64,000 bases of DNA from CAVQCX01 sp963711095 (GTDB lineage: Bacteria; Pseudomonadota; Gammaproteobacteria; Chromatiales; Chromatiaceae). Under the pieces are notes generated by a model. It saw only the letters and a program-made list of their open reading frames with translations, searched no databases and was not told the DNA's origin. The translations under genes were made by a program, and so were the position numbers. The stretch spans positions 1 through 64,000 of the forward strand of contig CAVQCX010000005.1 of assembly GCA_963711095.1 (NCBI GenBank), given 5' to 3'. Below, piece by piece: positions 52,134 to 61,607 of the stretch. Positions within the stretch are counted from its first letter, which is position 1; each line of letters begins with the position of its first letter.

Positions 52134-54079
52134 TCATCACCGCCCTGTTCGCACGCAACGTGCTCAAGTACGCCGGGCTGGATCTGCGGGACCTGCCCTC
52201 ACAAGGGATGATCGCCGTCAGCGGGCAGAACGAGTCCGGCAAGAGCACCATCGGCGAGACCGTCTGCTTCGCCCTGTTCGGGCGGACCTTCTCACTCGGT
52301 CCGCAAGATCTCGACAAGGTCATCCGCTGGGGAGAATCGAGCTGCGAGGTGCGCTGCAGCTTCGAGGTCGCCGGCCGGGGCCGCTACGAGGTCGCGCGCT
52401 TTCTGGACCATGACGGCAATCACAGCGCGCGGCTCAACGAGGTCGGCCAGGAGGACAGGCCGCTGGCGCGTGGTGTGGCGCCCGTGGAGGAGGCCCTCTA
52501 CGACCTCGTCGGCTTCGATTTCGACGAGTTCGTCGACTCCTTCTATCTCGCCCAGCGCGAGATCACTACGCCCCACCCGCACAGCCATACGGTCAAGTCC
52601 ATGGCCGGCATCGCCGCGCTGGAGTACGTGGGCGGCGAGCTGGCCGCGGAGGTCGACGAGGGCCTGCGTGCCATCACGGACGCCCAGGCCGGTATCGCCG
52701 ACCTGCGGCGTCAGGTCGCGGATCTGGACGTCCAGGAGGGCCATCTGGTGGACCTGGAAGCGGCGCGCTCGGCGCGTGCCGAGGACGCCGCGCGCATCGA
52801 GACGCGCGTCCAGGCCCTGGACCAGGCCGGCGCCGATTACCAGGACTGCCTGCCCGCTATCCGCAAGGCAGCGTCGTCGCGTCGCTCGACCGGCTTCCTT
52901 GCCTTCCTGCTGCTGGTCCTGGCCGCCTTGCTGGGCGCAGTCTGGGGTGCGCTCACCCAGCTGCCAGACCACCCTTACAGCCAGCTGCTGGCGCGCACTC
53001 TAGGTGAGCAGGTGCCCGGCTGGGCCCCGGCCGGGCTGCCCATGTTGGGGGTTGGGGCGGCGGCGCTGGCGCTGCTCTGGCTGCTGCTGTTGGTCGGCAG
53101 CGCACGCATCAAGGGCCGGATCTCGCGGCTTTCCCAGGCCGGGCCGGCCCTGGCCGAGGAGCTGGACAGCGCGCGCGCAATCCTGGTCGAGGCACAGGCC
53201 AAGGCCGACGTGCCCCCCGCCGCACAGTCGCCGCTCGAGCTCGCGCCGAACGGCGAGGTGGACGACAGCGAGCTGACCGAGACGCTCGAGCCCTATAGTG
53301 ACGAGGCATCCGCCGAGCCCGCGCAACTGGCTGCGGTGGTCGAGCCGTTGTCCGAGCATCAGGACGCCGTGACCCGGGGCAGGATCGCCGCATGCCGAGC
53401 GCACGAGGGCGAGGCCCGCGAGCGGGTCAGTGCCGCGCTCGCGGCCCTGCGCCGCGCCGCCCAGGGCGCTCTGGCCGCGCTGGCTCGGCTCGAGCAGGCG
53501 ATCGAGCTGGAGAAAGACCGCCTGGCACGGGTGGAGCAGCTGCATCGGGTCGCCGCCGGTCTGCACGCCAAGGTGGCGGATCAGCGCCAGCGCGTGGACC
53601 TGCGCGAGCTCGCCCAGGAGCTGCTCGCCGGGGCGAGCCGCAGCATGTCCCAGCGCTTCAACTACGAGCTGCGCAACCTGGTAGGGCGCACGCTGCCGCT
53701 GTTCACCGACGGTCGCTACGAGCACCTGCAGATCGACGAGGACCTGCAGGTACGCGTGTTCTCCAACGAGAAGCGCGACTACATGGACCTGGACGAGATA
53801 TCCAGCGGAACCCAGCGCCAGATCATGCTCGCGCTGCGACTCGCGCTGGCCCAGGAGCTGGTGAACAGCACCGGGCTGGGCAGGCAGTTCGTGTTTCTCG
53901 ACGAGCCGTTCGCCTTCTTCGACGACGAGCGCACGCGCACCTCGCTGACGGTGCTGCCGCGGCTGAGTGACGAGCTTAGCCAGGTCTGGATCTCGTCGCA
54001 GGAATTCCCGGAGGGCGCCGAGTTCGCACGCCACATCCGCTGCGCCCGGCAGCACGAGGCTATCGCCGAAGGCGCCTGA
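52130..54079 (+). CDS. Rad50/SbcC/YhaN-like ATPase with two membrane helices
   Basis: 649 residues. The N-terminal half-ATPase domain has SGQNESGKSTIGETVCFALF (Walker A) and Q-loop FYLAQREITTPH. Two strongly hydrophobic helices (about 255-275, STGFLAFLLLVLAALLGAVW, and 303-325, MLGVGAAALALLWLLLLVGS) lie within or next to the coiled-coil region where SMC proteins carry the hinge. The C-terminal half has DEISSGTQRQIMLALRLALA (signature) and FVFLDEPFAFFDDERT (Walker B). This is a membrane-anchored YhaN-type protein. No YhaO/SbcD nuclease is adjacent. Role in DNA repair or defence is inferred only. Confidence 0.82.
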   Translation: MIITALFARNVLKYAGLDLRDLPSQGMIAVSGQNESGKSTIGETVCFALFGRTFSLGPQDLDKVIRWGESSCEVRCSFEVAGRGRYEVARFLDHDGNHSARLNEVGQEDRPLARGVAPVEEALYDLVGFDFDEFVDSFYLAQREITTPHPHSHTVKSMAGIAALEYVGGELAAEVDEGLRAITDAQAGIADLRRQVADLDVQEGHLVDLEAARSARAEDAARIETRVQALDQAGADYQDCLPAIRKAASSRRSTGFLAFLLLVLAALLGAVWGALTQLPDHPYSQLLARTLGEQVPGWAPAGLPMLGVGAAALALLWLLLLVGSARIKGRISRLSQAGPALAEELDSARAILVEAQAKADVPPAAQSPLELAPNGEVDDSELTETLEPYSDEASAEPAQLAAVVEPLSEHQDAVTRGRIAACRAHEGEARERVSAALAALRRAAQGALAALARLEQAIELEKDRLARVEQLHRVAAGLHAKVADQRQRVDLRELAQELLAGASRSMSQRFNYELRNLVGRTLPLFTDGRYEHLQIDEDLQVRVFSNEKRDYMDLDEISSGTQRQIMLALRLALAQELVNSTGLGRQFVFLDEPFAFFDDERTRTSLTVLPRLSDELSQVWISSQEFPEGAEFARHIRCARQHEAIAEGA

Positions 54080-54309
54080 TCTTGCCCGGTCCGCCGGGCC
54101 GCATCCGACGCTGAGGTTGGGGTGCGTGTCGCCCCGGGACCCTTGGGTCTCGGGCGGCGGCTCGACCCGCGATGTGCGGGATCACCCGGCGTCGAGTCCT
54201 CGCCGACCATCGCATCGGGCGGACGGGGATCCCCCGGCCCCGCACCCTTGGCCGGCACGCCGATGGAGCGGTCGGCGAGGAGGGCGGGGACCTGCTATGG
54301 TTCCTGGTT

Positions 54310-55779
54310 ATGCGTATGCAGGTGTTCTCCGCAGTCCCTGTACTGTCTTCCGATCCTTCAGCTCCCAGGGTGGCACGCAATCTGTTCGCCGTGCTCTCGG
54401 GCTGGATGCTGGGCTTCGGCTTGCTGACCGGTCTGGCATTCCCGTTTTTCTCGCTGGCGCTGGGTGTGCCGCGAGCGCTGGCCTTGTCCCCCCGCTTTTT
54501 CGCGGCGACCGTGTTGGCCGGGGTCCTGGTGGGAGGGCTCGGGGACCTGCTGGCGCGCACCGTGGTGCGTCCGCGCATCCGTCGCCTGGCCGATCAGATG
54601 CATCAGATCGCCAGCTCCATCACGGTCGCGATCTACGACGGTGACTGGGCGAGCTGCCGGCCCGAGCAATGCCGGATTACCGAGCAGTCCCGCGACGAGA
54701 TCGGTGAGAGCGCCCGAGCCTTCAACCGTCTGGTGGAGGCCCTCGCCAAGGCCAAAGATGTGGAGTCGGCTGTGAGCGACTTCACGCGATCGGTGGCCAG
54801 CGAGCTGGATCTGGGCTGTCTGGCCGAAGCGGCGCTCAGCCTGATGATGGATCGCGCCCACGCCGCCGCCGGCGCGATCCTGGTCGAGCGCGACGGCAAG
54901 CTGGGCGTGGTCGCGGTGCGCGGTCTGCGGGACCCCGAGCGGATCGCCGTCAACGACCACGTGATGCGGGCAGTGAACGGCGGGCAGCGCCAGCACATCG
55001 AGTATCCGCCCGATATCGTTGTCGACGGATTGCTCGCCGACGTGCGCCCGCGGGAGGTCTGGGTGTTTCCGGTGGTCTACAAGTCGAGCCGGATCGGGGC
55101 CGTGCTGCTTGCTGCCACGCAGTTGCTCGGGGTCGATGTCCTACGTCTGCTCGAGCTGCTGCACCAGAGCTTCGGACTGGCGCTGCACAATGCCCTGACC
55201 CACGACCAGCTGCAGCGTATCGCCGCCCTGGACCCGCTGACGAGCGCCTACAACCGCCGCTTCGGCATGGCACGTCTGGGCGAAGAGCTCAACCGTGCAG
55301 ACCGGACCGACGCCCCGTTGGCGGTGCTGATGTTCGACGTCGACCACTTCAAGGGGGTCAACGACACCTATGGCCACCTCGCGGGCGATCGGGTGCTGGT
55401 GGAACTGGTGCGGATCGGGCGCGCCGTCTCGCGCGAGGGCGATATCCTGATCCGCTATGGCGGAGAGGAATTCCTGGTGGTGCTGCCCGGCGCTGCGCGG
55501 GAGGAGGCCCGCGAGGTCGGTGAGCGCCTGCGTCGCAAGCTGGCGGAGACGCCGATCAGCGTGGGGGCGCAAGCGTTGAGGGTCACCGTGAGCGTCGGCG
55601 TCGCCTCGCATCCCGAAGACGTGGTGTCCTGCGCCGAGGATCTGGTCCGCTGGGCGGACGAGGCGCTGTATGCCGCCAAGGCGGCGGGTCGTGACCGGGT
55701 GGTGGTGTCGCGCCCGCCCGAGGGATCGGTTGCACCGATCCGTCGCGGGGCCAGAAACCGCGCCGAGCCGGTGGCCTGA
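54310..55779 (+). CDS. Membrane GAF-GGDEF diguanylate cyclase
   Basis: ~489 residues from ATG 54310 (ATG 54316 possible). Two N-terminal helices (about 22-45 and 55-78), a HAMP-like linker (RRLADQMHQIASSITVAI), a GAF domain (about 170-310) and a C-terminal GGDEF domain starting DPLTSAYNRRFGMARL. Active site YGGEEF, with REGD five residues earlier forming an I-site. Makes c-di-GMP; signal unknown. Stands between the YhaN-like ATPase and the R3H ATPase, all in the same direction, but gaps of 230 and 89 bp suggest separate control. Confidence 0.9.
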   Translation: MRMQVFSAVPVLSSDPSAPRVARNLFAVLSGWMLGFGLLTGLAFPFFSLALGVPRALALSPRFFAATVLAGVLVGGLGDLLARTVVRPRIRRLADQMHQIASSITVAIYDGDWASCRPEQCRITEQSRDEIGESARAFNRLVEALAKAKDVESAVSDFTRSVASELDLGCLAEAALSLMMDRAHAAAGAILVERDGKLGVVAVRGLRDPERIAVNDHVMRAVNGGQRQHIEYPPDIVVDGLLADVRPREVWVFPVVYKSSRIGAVLLAATQLLGVDVLRLLELLHQSFGLALHNALTHDQLQRIAALDPLTSAYNRRFGMARLGEELNRADRTDAPLAVLMFDVDHFKGVNDTYGHLAGDRVLVELVRIGRAVSREGDILIRYGGEEFLVVLPGAAREEAREVGERLRRKLAETPISVGAQALRVTVSVGVASHPEDVVSCAEDLVRWADEALYAAKAAGRDRVVVSRPPEGSVAPIRRGARNRAEPVA

Positions 55780-55868
55780 GGTCCGTCCCGGGCGGCCGCT
55801 TTGAGGGGTGAGCGCGACGGGCGGATAATGGGCCCAGAGCGGCTACCCGGCGTTGCCCCCGCCCCGTT

Positions 55869-57383
55869 GTGACCACACGCACCCGCACCGACGACATCCA
55901 GCTGGTGATCGCCACGCTGCCTGAGCCCCTGCAGCCGGTGCTCGGCGCGCTGCCCGGCCATAGCCTGCTGGAGGTGATCATGGATCTGGGCCGGCCGGCC
56001 CAGGCTCGGGTCCTGGAAGGGGCGGTCGCTCTGAGCGAGGCGCCCGTGACCCGGGACGATCTCGACCTGGTGCTGCGCGCCGTCGGCGAGCTCGGCGGCG
56101 ACAACCGGGCCGGCATCGAGGGCACCCTGCACCGCATCTCCGCCATACGCAATCGTCGCGGGGAGGTGATCGGGCTCACCTTGCGGGTCGGCCGTGCCGT
56201 ATACGGCACCATCGATCTGATCCGCGACCTGGTGGAGGGCGGGCGCAGCCTGCTGTTGCTGGGCCGCCCGGGGATCGGCAAGACCACCAAGCTGCGCGAG
56301 GTCACCCGCGTGCTGGCCGATGAGCTCGGCAAACGGGTGATTGTCGTCGACACCTCCAACGAGATCGGCGGCGACGGCGATGTCCCGCACCCCGCGATCG
56401 GCTCGGCCCGGCGTATGCAGGTGGCCTGTCCGGAGCGCCAGCACGCGGTGATGATCGAGGCCGTGGAGAATCACATGCCCGAGGTCATCATCGTGGATGA
56501 GATCGGCACCGAGGCTGAGGCGCTGGCGGCGCGCACCATCGCCGAGCGGGGCGTACAGCTCATCGGCACCGCCCACGGCACCACGCTCGCCAACCTGTTG
56601 CAGAACCCGACGCTCTGCGATCTGGTGGGCGGCGTGCAGACCGTGACCCTGGGAGACGAGGAGGCCCGGGTGCGCGGCACCCAGAAGACCGTCAGCGAGC
56701 GCAAGCGCCCGCCCACCTTCGATGCGGTGGTGGAGATCCTCGACCGGGAGGAGCTCATAGTGCACGCCAGCACCGCGGGCGCGGTGGACCGGCTGCTGCG
56801 GGGGCGCGACCCCGGCGGTGTGCGCCGCAGTCCCGAGGCCGCGGCGGCGGCGGAGCCCGGGCTCCCACAGATAGGGGAGGCGCCGGGGCTCGGGCCGGCT
56901 TGCTCGCCGGGCGGGGTGCAGGGCGGGCTGCGGATCTGGCCCTATGCCCTCAGTCCCGCGAACCTGGAAAAGGCGGTGCGCGAGCTGCACCTGGATGCGC
57001 GTGTAGTGCACCAGCCCGAGCGGGCGAGCCTGATCCTCAGCCTGCGTGCGCGCGAGGAGGACCTGCGGCTCAAGCGCATCTTACGCGCCACGGGCCTGCC
57101 GCTGCACTCGGTGAAGAAGAACTCGGCGGCCCAGATCCGTCGCCTGCTCCAGAACCTGCTCAACGTGATGCCGGGCGTGGACGACGGCGAGGTCAGCGAG
57201 ACGGTGCAGGAGACCGAGGCCGCCATCCAGCGGGTGCTCGACGAAGGCATGCCCGTGGAGCTGAAGCCCCGCCCGTCGGCCCTGCGCCGACTCCAGCATC
57301 GCATCGTGGCGCGCCATTTCCTGATGGCCGAGAGCATTGGCAGCGAGCCCCGGCGTCGCCTGGTCATACACCCGCAGATCTGA
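55869..57383 (+). CDS. Ycf45/SpoIIIAA-like AAA ATPase with R3H domain
   Basis: 504 residues, GTG start. RecA/AAA core with LLLLGRPGIGKTTKLREVTR (Walker A) and VIIVDEIGTEAEALAARTIA (Walker B), then QLIGTAHGTTLANLLQNPTL and VTLGDEEARVRGTQKTVSER, all typical of the Ycf45/SpoIIIAA-like family. C-terminal single-strand nucleic-acid-binding R3H region near RRLQHRIVARHFLMAESIGS. The family is common in cyanobacteria and some gammaproteobacteria; its job is not settled. Complete. Confidence 0.87.
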   Translation: MTTRTRTDDIQLVIATLPEPLQPVLGALPGHSLLEVIMDLGRPAQARVLEGAVALSEAPVTRDDLDLVLRAVGELGGDNRAGIEGTLHRISAIRNRRGEVIGLTLRVGRAVYGTIDLIRDLVEGGRSLLLLGRPGIGKTTKLREVTRVLADELGKRVIVVDTSNEIGGDGDVPHPAIGSARRMQVACPERQHAVMIEAVENHMPEVIIVDEIGTEAEALAARTIAERGVQLIGTAHGTTLANLLQNPTLCDLVGGVQTVTLGDEEARVRGTQKTVSERKRPPTFDAVVEILDREELIVHASTAGAVDRLLRGRDPGGVRRSPEAAAAAEPGLPQIGEAPGLGPACSPGGVQGGLRIWPYALSPANLEKAVRELHLDARVVHQPERASLILSLRAREEDLRLKRILRATGLPLHSVKKNSAAQIRRLLQNLLNVMPGVDDGEVSETVQETEAAIQRVLDEGMPVELKPRPSALRRLQHRIVARHFLMAESIGSEPRRRLVIHPQI

Positions 57384-57410
57384 GCGTTGTTTGCCGGCTG
57401 TCAGGCGGGC

Positions 57411-58862
57411 TCAAACGACCAGTAGCGACATCATCTCGTCGACGGGGGTCTGCTCGAAGCCTGCCTGGTCGGCGCACAGGGCGAGCACCCGGTCGCTGTG
57501 CTGCTCAGGGATGCGTCCGCGCAGGCAGCGCTCGAACTTCTCCAGCAGCAGCGGGATGCCCTCGGCGCGGCGCCGCCGGTGCCCGATCGGGTAGTCCACC
57601 ACCAGCCTCTCGGTACTGCTTCCATCCTTGAAGAACACCTGCAGGGCGTTGCCGATGGAGCGCTTGTCGGGCTCCAGGTACTCGCGGCTGAAGCGCGGGT
57701 GCTCGCGGACCTGCATGCGGGCGCGCAGGGCGTCGATGCGCGGGTCTCCGGCGACGACGTCCTCGTAGTCATCGGCGCCGAGGCGCCCGAACAGCAGAGG
57801 CACCGCCACCATGTACTGGATGCAGTGGTCGCGGTCCGCCGGGTTGTCCAGGGGGCCGGTCTTGTTGATGATGCGATCGGCCGATTCCTGGGTTTCGATC
57901 AGGATGCGGTCGATCGCGTCGATGCGGTCCTTCACCTGGGCGTGCAGCCTCAGGGCGCACTCCACGGCGGTCTGGGCGTGGAACTCCGCGGGGAAGCTCA
58001 GCTTGAACAGGATGTTCTCCATGACATGCGTGGCGTAAGGCCGGCCGAGCGAGAGCGCCTTGCCCTGAAACGACACGTCCTGGAAGCCCCAGTCTCGGGC
58101 GGTGATGGCCGACGGACAGCCCATCTCCCCGCGGCTCGCCAATAAGGCCAGGAACAGCCCTCGGGCGGAGGCGTCGCCCGCGGCCCAGGACTTGCGCGAC
58201 CCGGTGTTGGGGGCGTGGCGGTAGGTGCGCAGGCTCGAGCCGTCGATCCAGGCATGGGACAGGGCGCTCAATGTCTCCTCCCGGGAGCACCCGAGCATGG
58301 CGGCGGATACCGCGCTGGAGGCAATGCGCACCAGCATGACGTGGTCGAGGCCGACCCGGTTGAAGCTGTTCTCCAGGGCGATCACGCCTTGGATCTCGTG
58401 CGCCTTGACCATGGCGCGCAGCACCTCGCCCATGGTCAGCGATGGGCCACCGCGGGCCAGCGCCTGGCGGGACTGCCAGTCGGCCAGCGCCTGAATCGCC
58501 CCGAGGTTGTCCGAGGGGTGTCCCCACTCGGCGGCCAGCCAGGTGTCGTTGTAGTCGAGCCAGCGCACCATGGTCCCGATGTTCCAGGCGGCGCGCACCG
58601 GGTCGAGCTCATAGGCGGTACCGGGCACGCGGGCGCCGCCGGGCAGCACGGCGCCCGGGACGACGGGCCCGAGCAGCTTGGTGCAGGCGGGGTAGCCGAG
58701 CGCGTAGAGCGCGCAGCCGATGCTGTCCATCCAGCAGTAGCGCGCTGTCTCCATGGCCAGCGCCGAGCGGCCGACGTCGTAGCCCAGCACATAGTCGGCG
58801 ATTCCCTGGATGGCCGGGTCGAAGTCGGGGCGGCTGGTGTCAGACAGGGGGGCGTTGGTCAT
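57411..58862 (-). CDS. prpD: 2-Methylcitrate dehydratase (MmgE/PrpD family)
   Basis: Converts 2-methylcitrate to 2-methyl-cis-aconitate in propionate breakdown. 483 residues, the normal PrpD length. Typical blocks: MVRWLDYNDTWLAAEWGHPS (active-site region), LVRIASSAVSAAMLGCSREE, DGSSLRTYRHAPNTGSRKSW and FPAEFHAQTAVECALRL. Third gene of prpB-prpC-prpD, read right to left. Separated from prpC by 345 bp, into which a 167-bp MITE has inserted, so expression may be weakened or have its own promoter. Confidence 0.94.
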   Translation of the reverse strand: MTNAPLSDTSRPDFDPAIQGIADYVLGYDVGRSALAMETARYCWMDSIGCALYALGYPACTKLLGPVVPGAVLPGGARVPGTAYELDPVRAAWNIGTMVRWLDYNDTWLAAEWGHPSDNLGAIQALADWQSRQALARGGPSLTMGEVLRAMVKAHEIQGVIALENSFNRVGLDHVMLVRIASSAVSAAMLGCSREETLSALSHAWIDGSSLRTYRHAPNTGSRKSWAAGDASARGLFLALLASRGEMGCPSAITARDWGFQDVSFQGKALSLGRPYATHVMENILFKLSFPAEFHAQTAVECALRLHAQVKDRIDAIDRILIETQESADRIINKTGPLDNPADRDHCIQYMVAVPLLFGRLGADDYEDVVAGDPRIDALRARMQVREHPRFSREYLEPDKRSIGNALQVFFKDGSSTERLVVDYPIGHRRRRAEGIPLLLEKFERCLRGRIPEQHSDRVLALCADQAGFEQTPVDEMMSLLVV

Positions 58863-58917
58863 GGGGAGATCAACGGTCAGCCAGCAGCCTGTCCGACTTT
58901 ATCCACAAGCCATTGAT

Positions 58918-59084
58918 CCTAGAAAGAGCATTTGAACCGCCAAGGCGCCAAGATCGCCAGGTTTTTCAAGGAAATTTCCTGGAAACGAGCATCACCCGTT
59001 GGGTGAAGCAAGTTCTTTCACTTTCGGTACGTGTCTGCCTTGGTGTCCTTTGTGTCCTTGGCGGTTCCAACTGCGGTTTTTGGG
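58918..59084. mobile_element. 167-bp MITE-like element between prpC and prpD
   Basis: Left end CCTAGAAAGAGCATTTGAAC followed by CGCCAAGG. The right end is its inverse (CCTTGGCGGTTCCAACTGCG then GTTTTTGGG). TTGAT flanks both sides directly (58913-58917 and 59085-59089), a 5-bp target duplication. Same family as the 236-bp element in the flippase and the partial copy at 27618. The remaining 123 bp to prpC hold no gene. Confidence 0.85.
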
Positions 59085-59207
59085 TTGATTGCTAAAGAAT
59101 CACTATTTTGCTGAACATCTGGTGTTCGCTTAGATTTCAGTGGCACAGGCTTTCGGAAAAGCCTAAGTCCGACGGGCTGCGAGGGGACAGGGCCCTTGCT
59201 GATAGCT

Positions 59208-60365
59208 TCATCGCCCCCGCTCTTCGATCGGCACCCACTTCAGGCCCTCCGGTCCCACATAACGGGCGCTCGGGCGGATGATCTTTCCGTCCAGACGCTG
59301 CTCGATGACATGGGCCACCCAGCCACTGGTGCGCGCGATCACGAAGATGGGCGTGAACAGGGCAGTCGGAATGCCCATCATGTGGTAGGCGCAGGCGGAG
59401 AACCAATCGAGGTTGGGAAACATCCGTTTGATCTCCCACATCACGCGCTCGATCTGTTCTGCCACCCTGAACATGGTCAGGCTCCCGGCCTCCTCCGAGA
59501 GCCGCCGTGCTACGACCTTGATCACCTGGTTGCGGGGATCACCCGTGGTGTATACCGGGTGGCCGAAGCCGATGATGATCTCCTTGCGCGCGATCCGCGC
59601 ACGGATGTCCGCCTCGGCCTGGTCAGGCGAGTGGTAGCGCTGCTGGATCTCGCAGGCCGCCTCGTTGGCGCCGCCGTGCTTGGGTCCGCGCAGCGCCCCG
59701 ATGGCGCCGGTGACGGCGGCGTAGATGTCGGAGCCGGTGCTGGCCACCACCCGCGCCGTGAAGGTCGAGGCGTTGAGCTCGTGCTCAGCGTACAGGATCA
59801 GGGAGGTCTGCATGGCGCGTACCCAGGCGGCGCCGGGCTCGCGCCCGTGCAGCAGACGCAGGAAATGCCCGCCGATCGACTCGTCCTCGGTCTCCACTTC
59901 GATGCGCCGGCCGTTGTGGGCGAAGTGGTGCCAGTACAGCAGCATGGAGCCGAAGCTCGCCATCAGCCGGTCGGCCAGTTGCCGGGCGCAGTGCGCGCTC
60001 ATCGCCTCCTTCTCGGGCTCGAGGGTGCCCAGGAGCGAGGCGCCGGTGCGCAGCACGTCCATCGGATGCGCGGAGGCCGGGATCTGCTCCAGCACCTGTT
60101 TGAGCGCCGAGGGTAGCCCGCGCAGGGACCTCAACTGCTGTTTGTAGGCCGCGAGCTGGGCCCGGCCCGGCAGCTGCCCGTGGATCAGCAGATGGGCGAT
60201 CTCCTCGAATTCCGCGCGGTCGGCGAAATCCAGGATGTCGTACCCGCGGTAGTGCAGGTCGTTGCCGGCGCGCCCCACGGTGCAGATGGCCGTGTTGCAG
60301 GCGGCAGTGCCGGACAGGGCCACGGATTTCTTGGCCTTGGGCGGCACCGGGTCGGGGTCGCTCAT
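59208..60365 (-). CDS. prpC: 2-Methylcitrate synthase
   Basis: Condenses propionyl-CoA with oxaloacetate. 385 residues of the short (type II) citrate synthase fold: TVGRAGNDLHYRGYDILDFA, ILYAEHELNASTFTARVVAS (catalytic His region), GALRGPKHGGANEAACEIQQ, IGFGHPVYTTGDPRNQVIK and PTALFTPIFVIARTSGWVAH match. RASVRYVG-type end is RPSARYVGPEGLKWVPIEER. Its ATG overlaps the prpB stop (ATGA). Confidence 0.96.
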   Translation of the reverse strand: MSDPDPVPPKAKKSVALSGTAACNTAICTVGRAGNDLHYRGYDILDFADRAEFEEIAHLLIHGQLPGRAQLAAYKQQLRSLRGLPSALKQVLEQIPASAHPMDVLRTGASLLGTLEPEKEAMSAHCARQLADRLMASFGSMLLYWHHFAHNGRRIEVETEDESIGGHFLRLLHGREPGAAWVRAMQTSLILYAEHELNASTFTARVVASTGSDIYAAVTGAIGALRGPKHGGANEAACEIQQRYHSPDQAEADIRARIARKEIIIGFGHPVYTTGDPRNQVIKVVARRLSEEAGSLTMFRVAEQIERVMWEIKRMFPNLDWFSACAYHMMGIPTALFTPIFVIARTSGWVAHVIEQRLDGKIIRPSARYVGPEGLKWVPIEERGR

Positions 60366-61252
60366 GGGGCTTCCTCCCGGGAGAACAGGGCGTCGAGCCG
60401 GTCTTCGAGCGCGTGATAGCCCAGGTATTGGTAGAGCTCCGCCCGGGTCTGCATCATGCCGAGCACGCGCTTCTGGGTGCCCTCCCGGCGCAGCACCCGG
60501 TAGACCTCCAGCGCGGCGGCGTTGGCCGCTCGAAACGCCGAGAGCGGATACAGCGCGATCGCCACACCGGCCGAGGCCAGCTCCTGGAGGGTGAACAGCG
60601 GGGTGGCCCCGAACTCGGTGATGTTGGCGAGCACCGGCACGTCCACGGTCCCGGCGAAGCGCCGGTACATGGCGAGGTCGGCCACCGCCTCGGGAAAGAT
60701 CATGTCGGCGCCGGCCTCGACGCAGGCCAGGGCCCGGTCCACGGTGGCCTCAAGGCCCTCCACGGCCAGGGCGTCGGTGCGGGCCATGACCACGAAGCTG
60801 TCGTCGGTGCGCGCGTCCACAGCGGCCTTGATGCGGTCGACCATCTCGGCGCGGGAGACGATGGCCTTGCCGGGGCGGTGCCCGCAGCGCTTCTGCTGCA
60901 CCTGGTCCTCGATGTGCGCGGCGGCGGCCCCGCACTTGATCATGGCGCGCAGGCTGCGGGCGATGCTAAAGGCGCCGCCCCAGCCGGTGTCCATGTCCAC
61001 CAGCACCGGCAGCTCAGTGACATCGGTGATGCGCCGCAGATCCGTGAGCACGTCCTCGGCGGTGGTGATGCCCAGATCGGGGACGCCGCAGGAGCCTGCG
61101 GCGACCCCGCCGCCGGAGATGTACAACGAGCGAAAGCCGCTCGCCTGGGCGAGCCGGGCGTGATAGGCATTGACGGCGCCCACGCACTGCAGGGGCTGCT
61201 CCGCGGCGACAGCGGCCCGGAAGCGCTCGCCGGGGGTCTGGCTCTGGCTCAT
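60362..61252 (-). CDS. prpB: 2-Methylisocitrate lyase
   Basis: Splits 2-methylisocitrate to pyruvate and succinate. 296 residues from ATG 61252. ICL/PEP-mutase superfamily motifs: ITTAEDVLTDLRRITDVTEL, PVLVDMDTGWGGAFSIARSL, AHIEDQVQQKRCGHRPGKAI (KRCGH catalytic loop) and ANITEFGATPLFTLQELASA. Upstream frame to 61438 is not family-like. First gene of the prp group; no prpR-type regulator in the window. Confidence 0.96.
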   Translation of the reverse strand: MSQSQTPGERFRAAVAAEQPLQCVGAVNAYHARLAQASGFRSLYISGGGVAAGSCGVPDLGITTAEDVLTDLRRITDVTELPVLVDMDTGWGGAFSIARSLRAMIKCGAAAAHIEDQVQQKRCGHRPGKAIVSRAEMVDRIKAAVDARTDDSFVVMARTDALAVEGLEATVDRALACVEAGADMIFPEAVADLAMYRRFAGTVDVPVLANITEFGATPLFTLQELASAGVAIALYPLSAFRAANAAALEVYRVLRREGTQKRVLGMMQTRAELYQYLGYHALEDRLDALFSREEAP

Positions 61253-61607
61253 GGGTCCTGGCTCCTGGCAGTGGCCCGCATCGCTCGGCGGCCCTGTGCC
61301 CGCAGGCCCGGGACGGACCCCGACCCAGCGGCGCCGAGGGCGTTGCCTGGGGGCTTGCGGCCGTCGGACTGCGAGGCGACCCGAGGCCTGTGGCCGTGCC
61401 CGCCCCGCCCCGTGGCGCAGGCGCGTACCCCGCGACACCGCTCCTTGCCGAGCGGGCCGGTGCCTGCCTCCGCCTCCTCGATCTATGCCCTGCCGGACGT
61501 TCAGCTCGGGGCGTGGGGCTCGGTCGGCACGGCGACCCTGGGCGGGGTCGGACCCCGCCCAGACCCCGTCCGGGTGCGCTGCTGGGAATGCCGCGGCGCG
61601 CTGGGCG
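61253..61607. other. 355-bp spacer between prpB and the DsrC-like gene
   Basis: Very GC-rich, with no supported gene. It should contain the promoter of the prp group at its left side; no clear -35/-10 or operator could be named. Confidence 0.4.
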
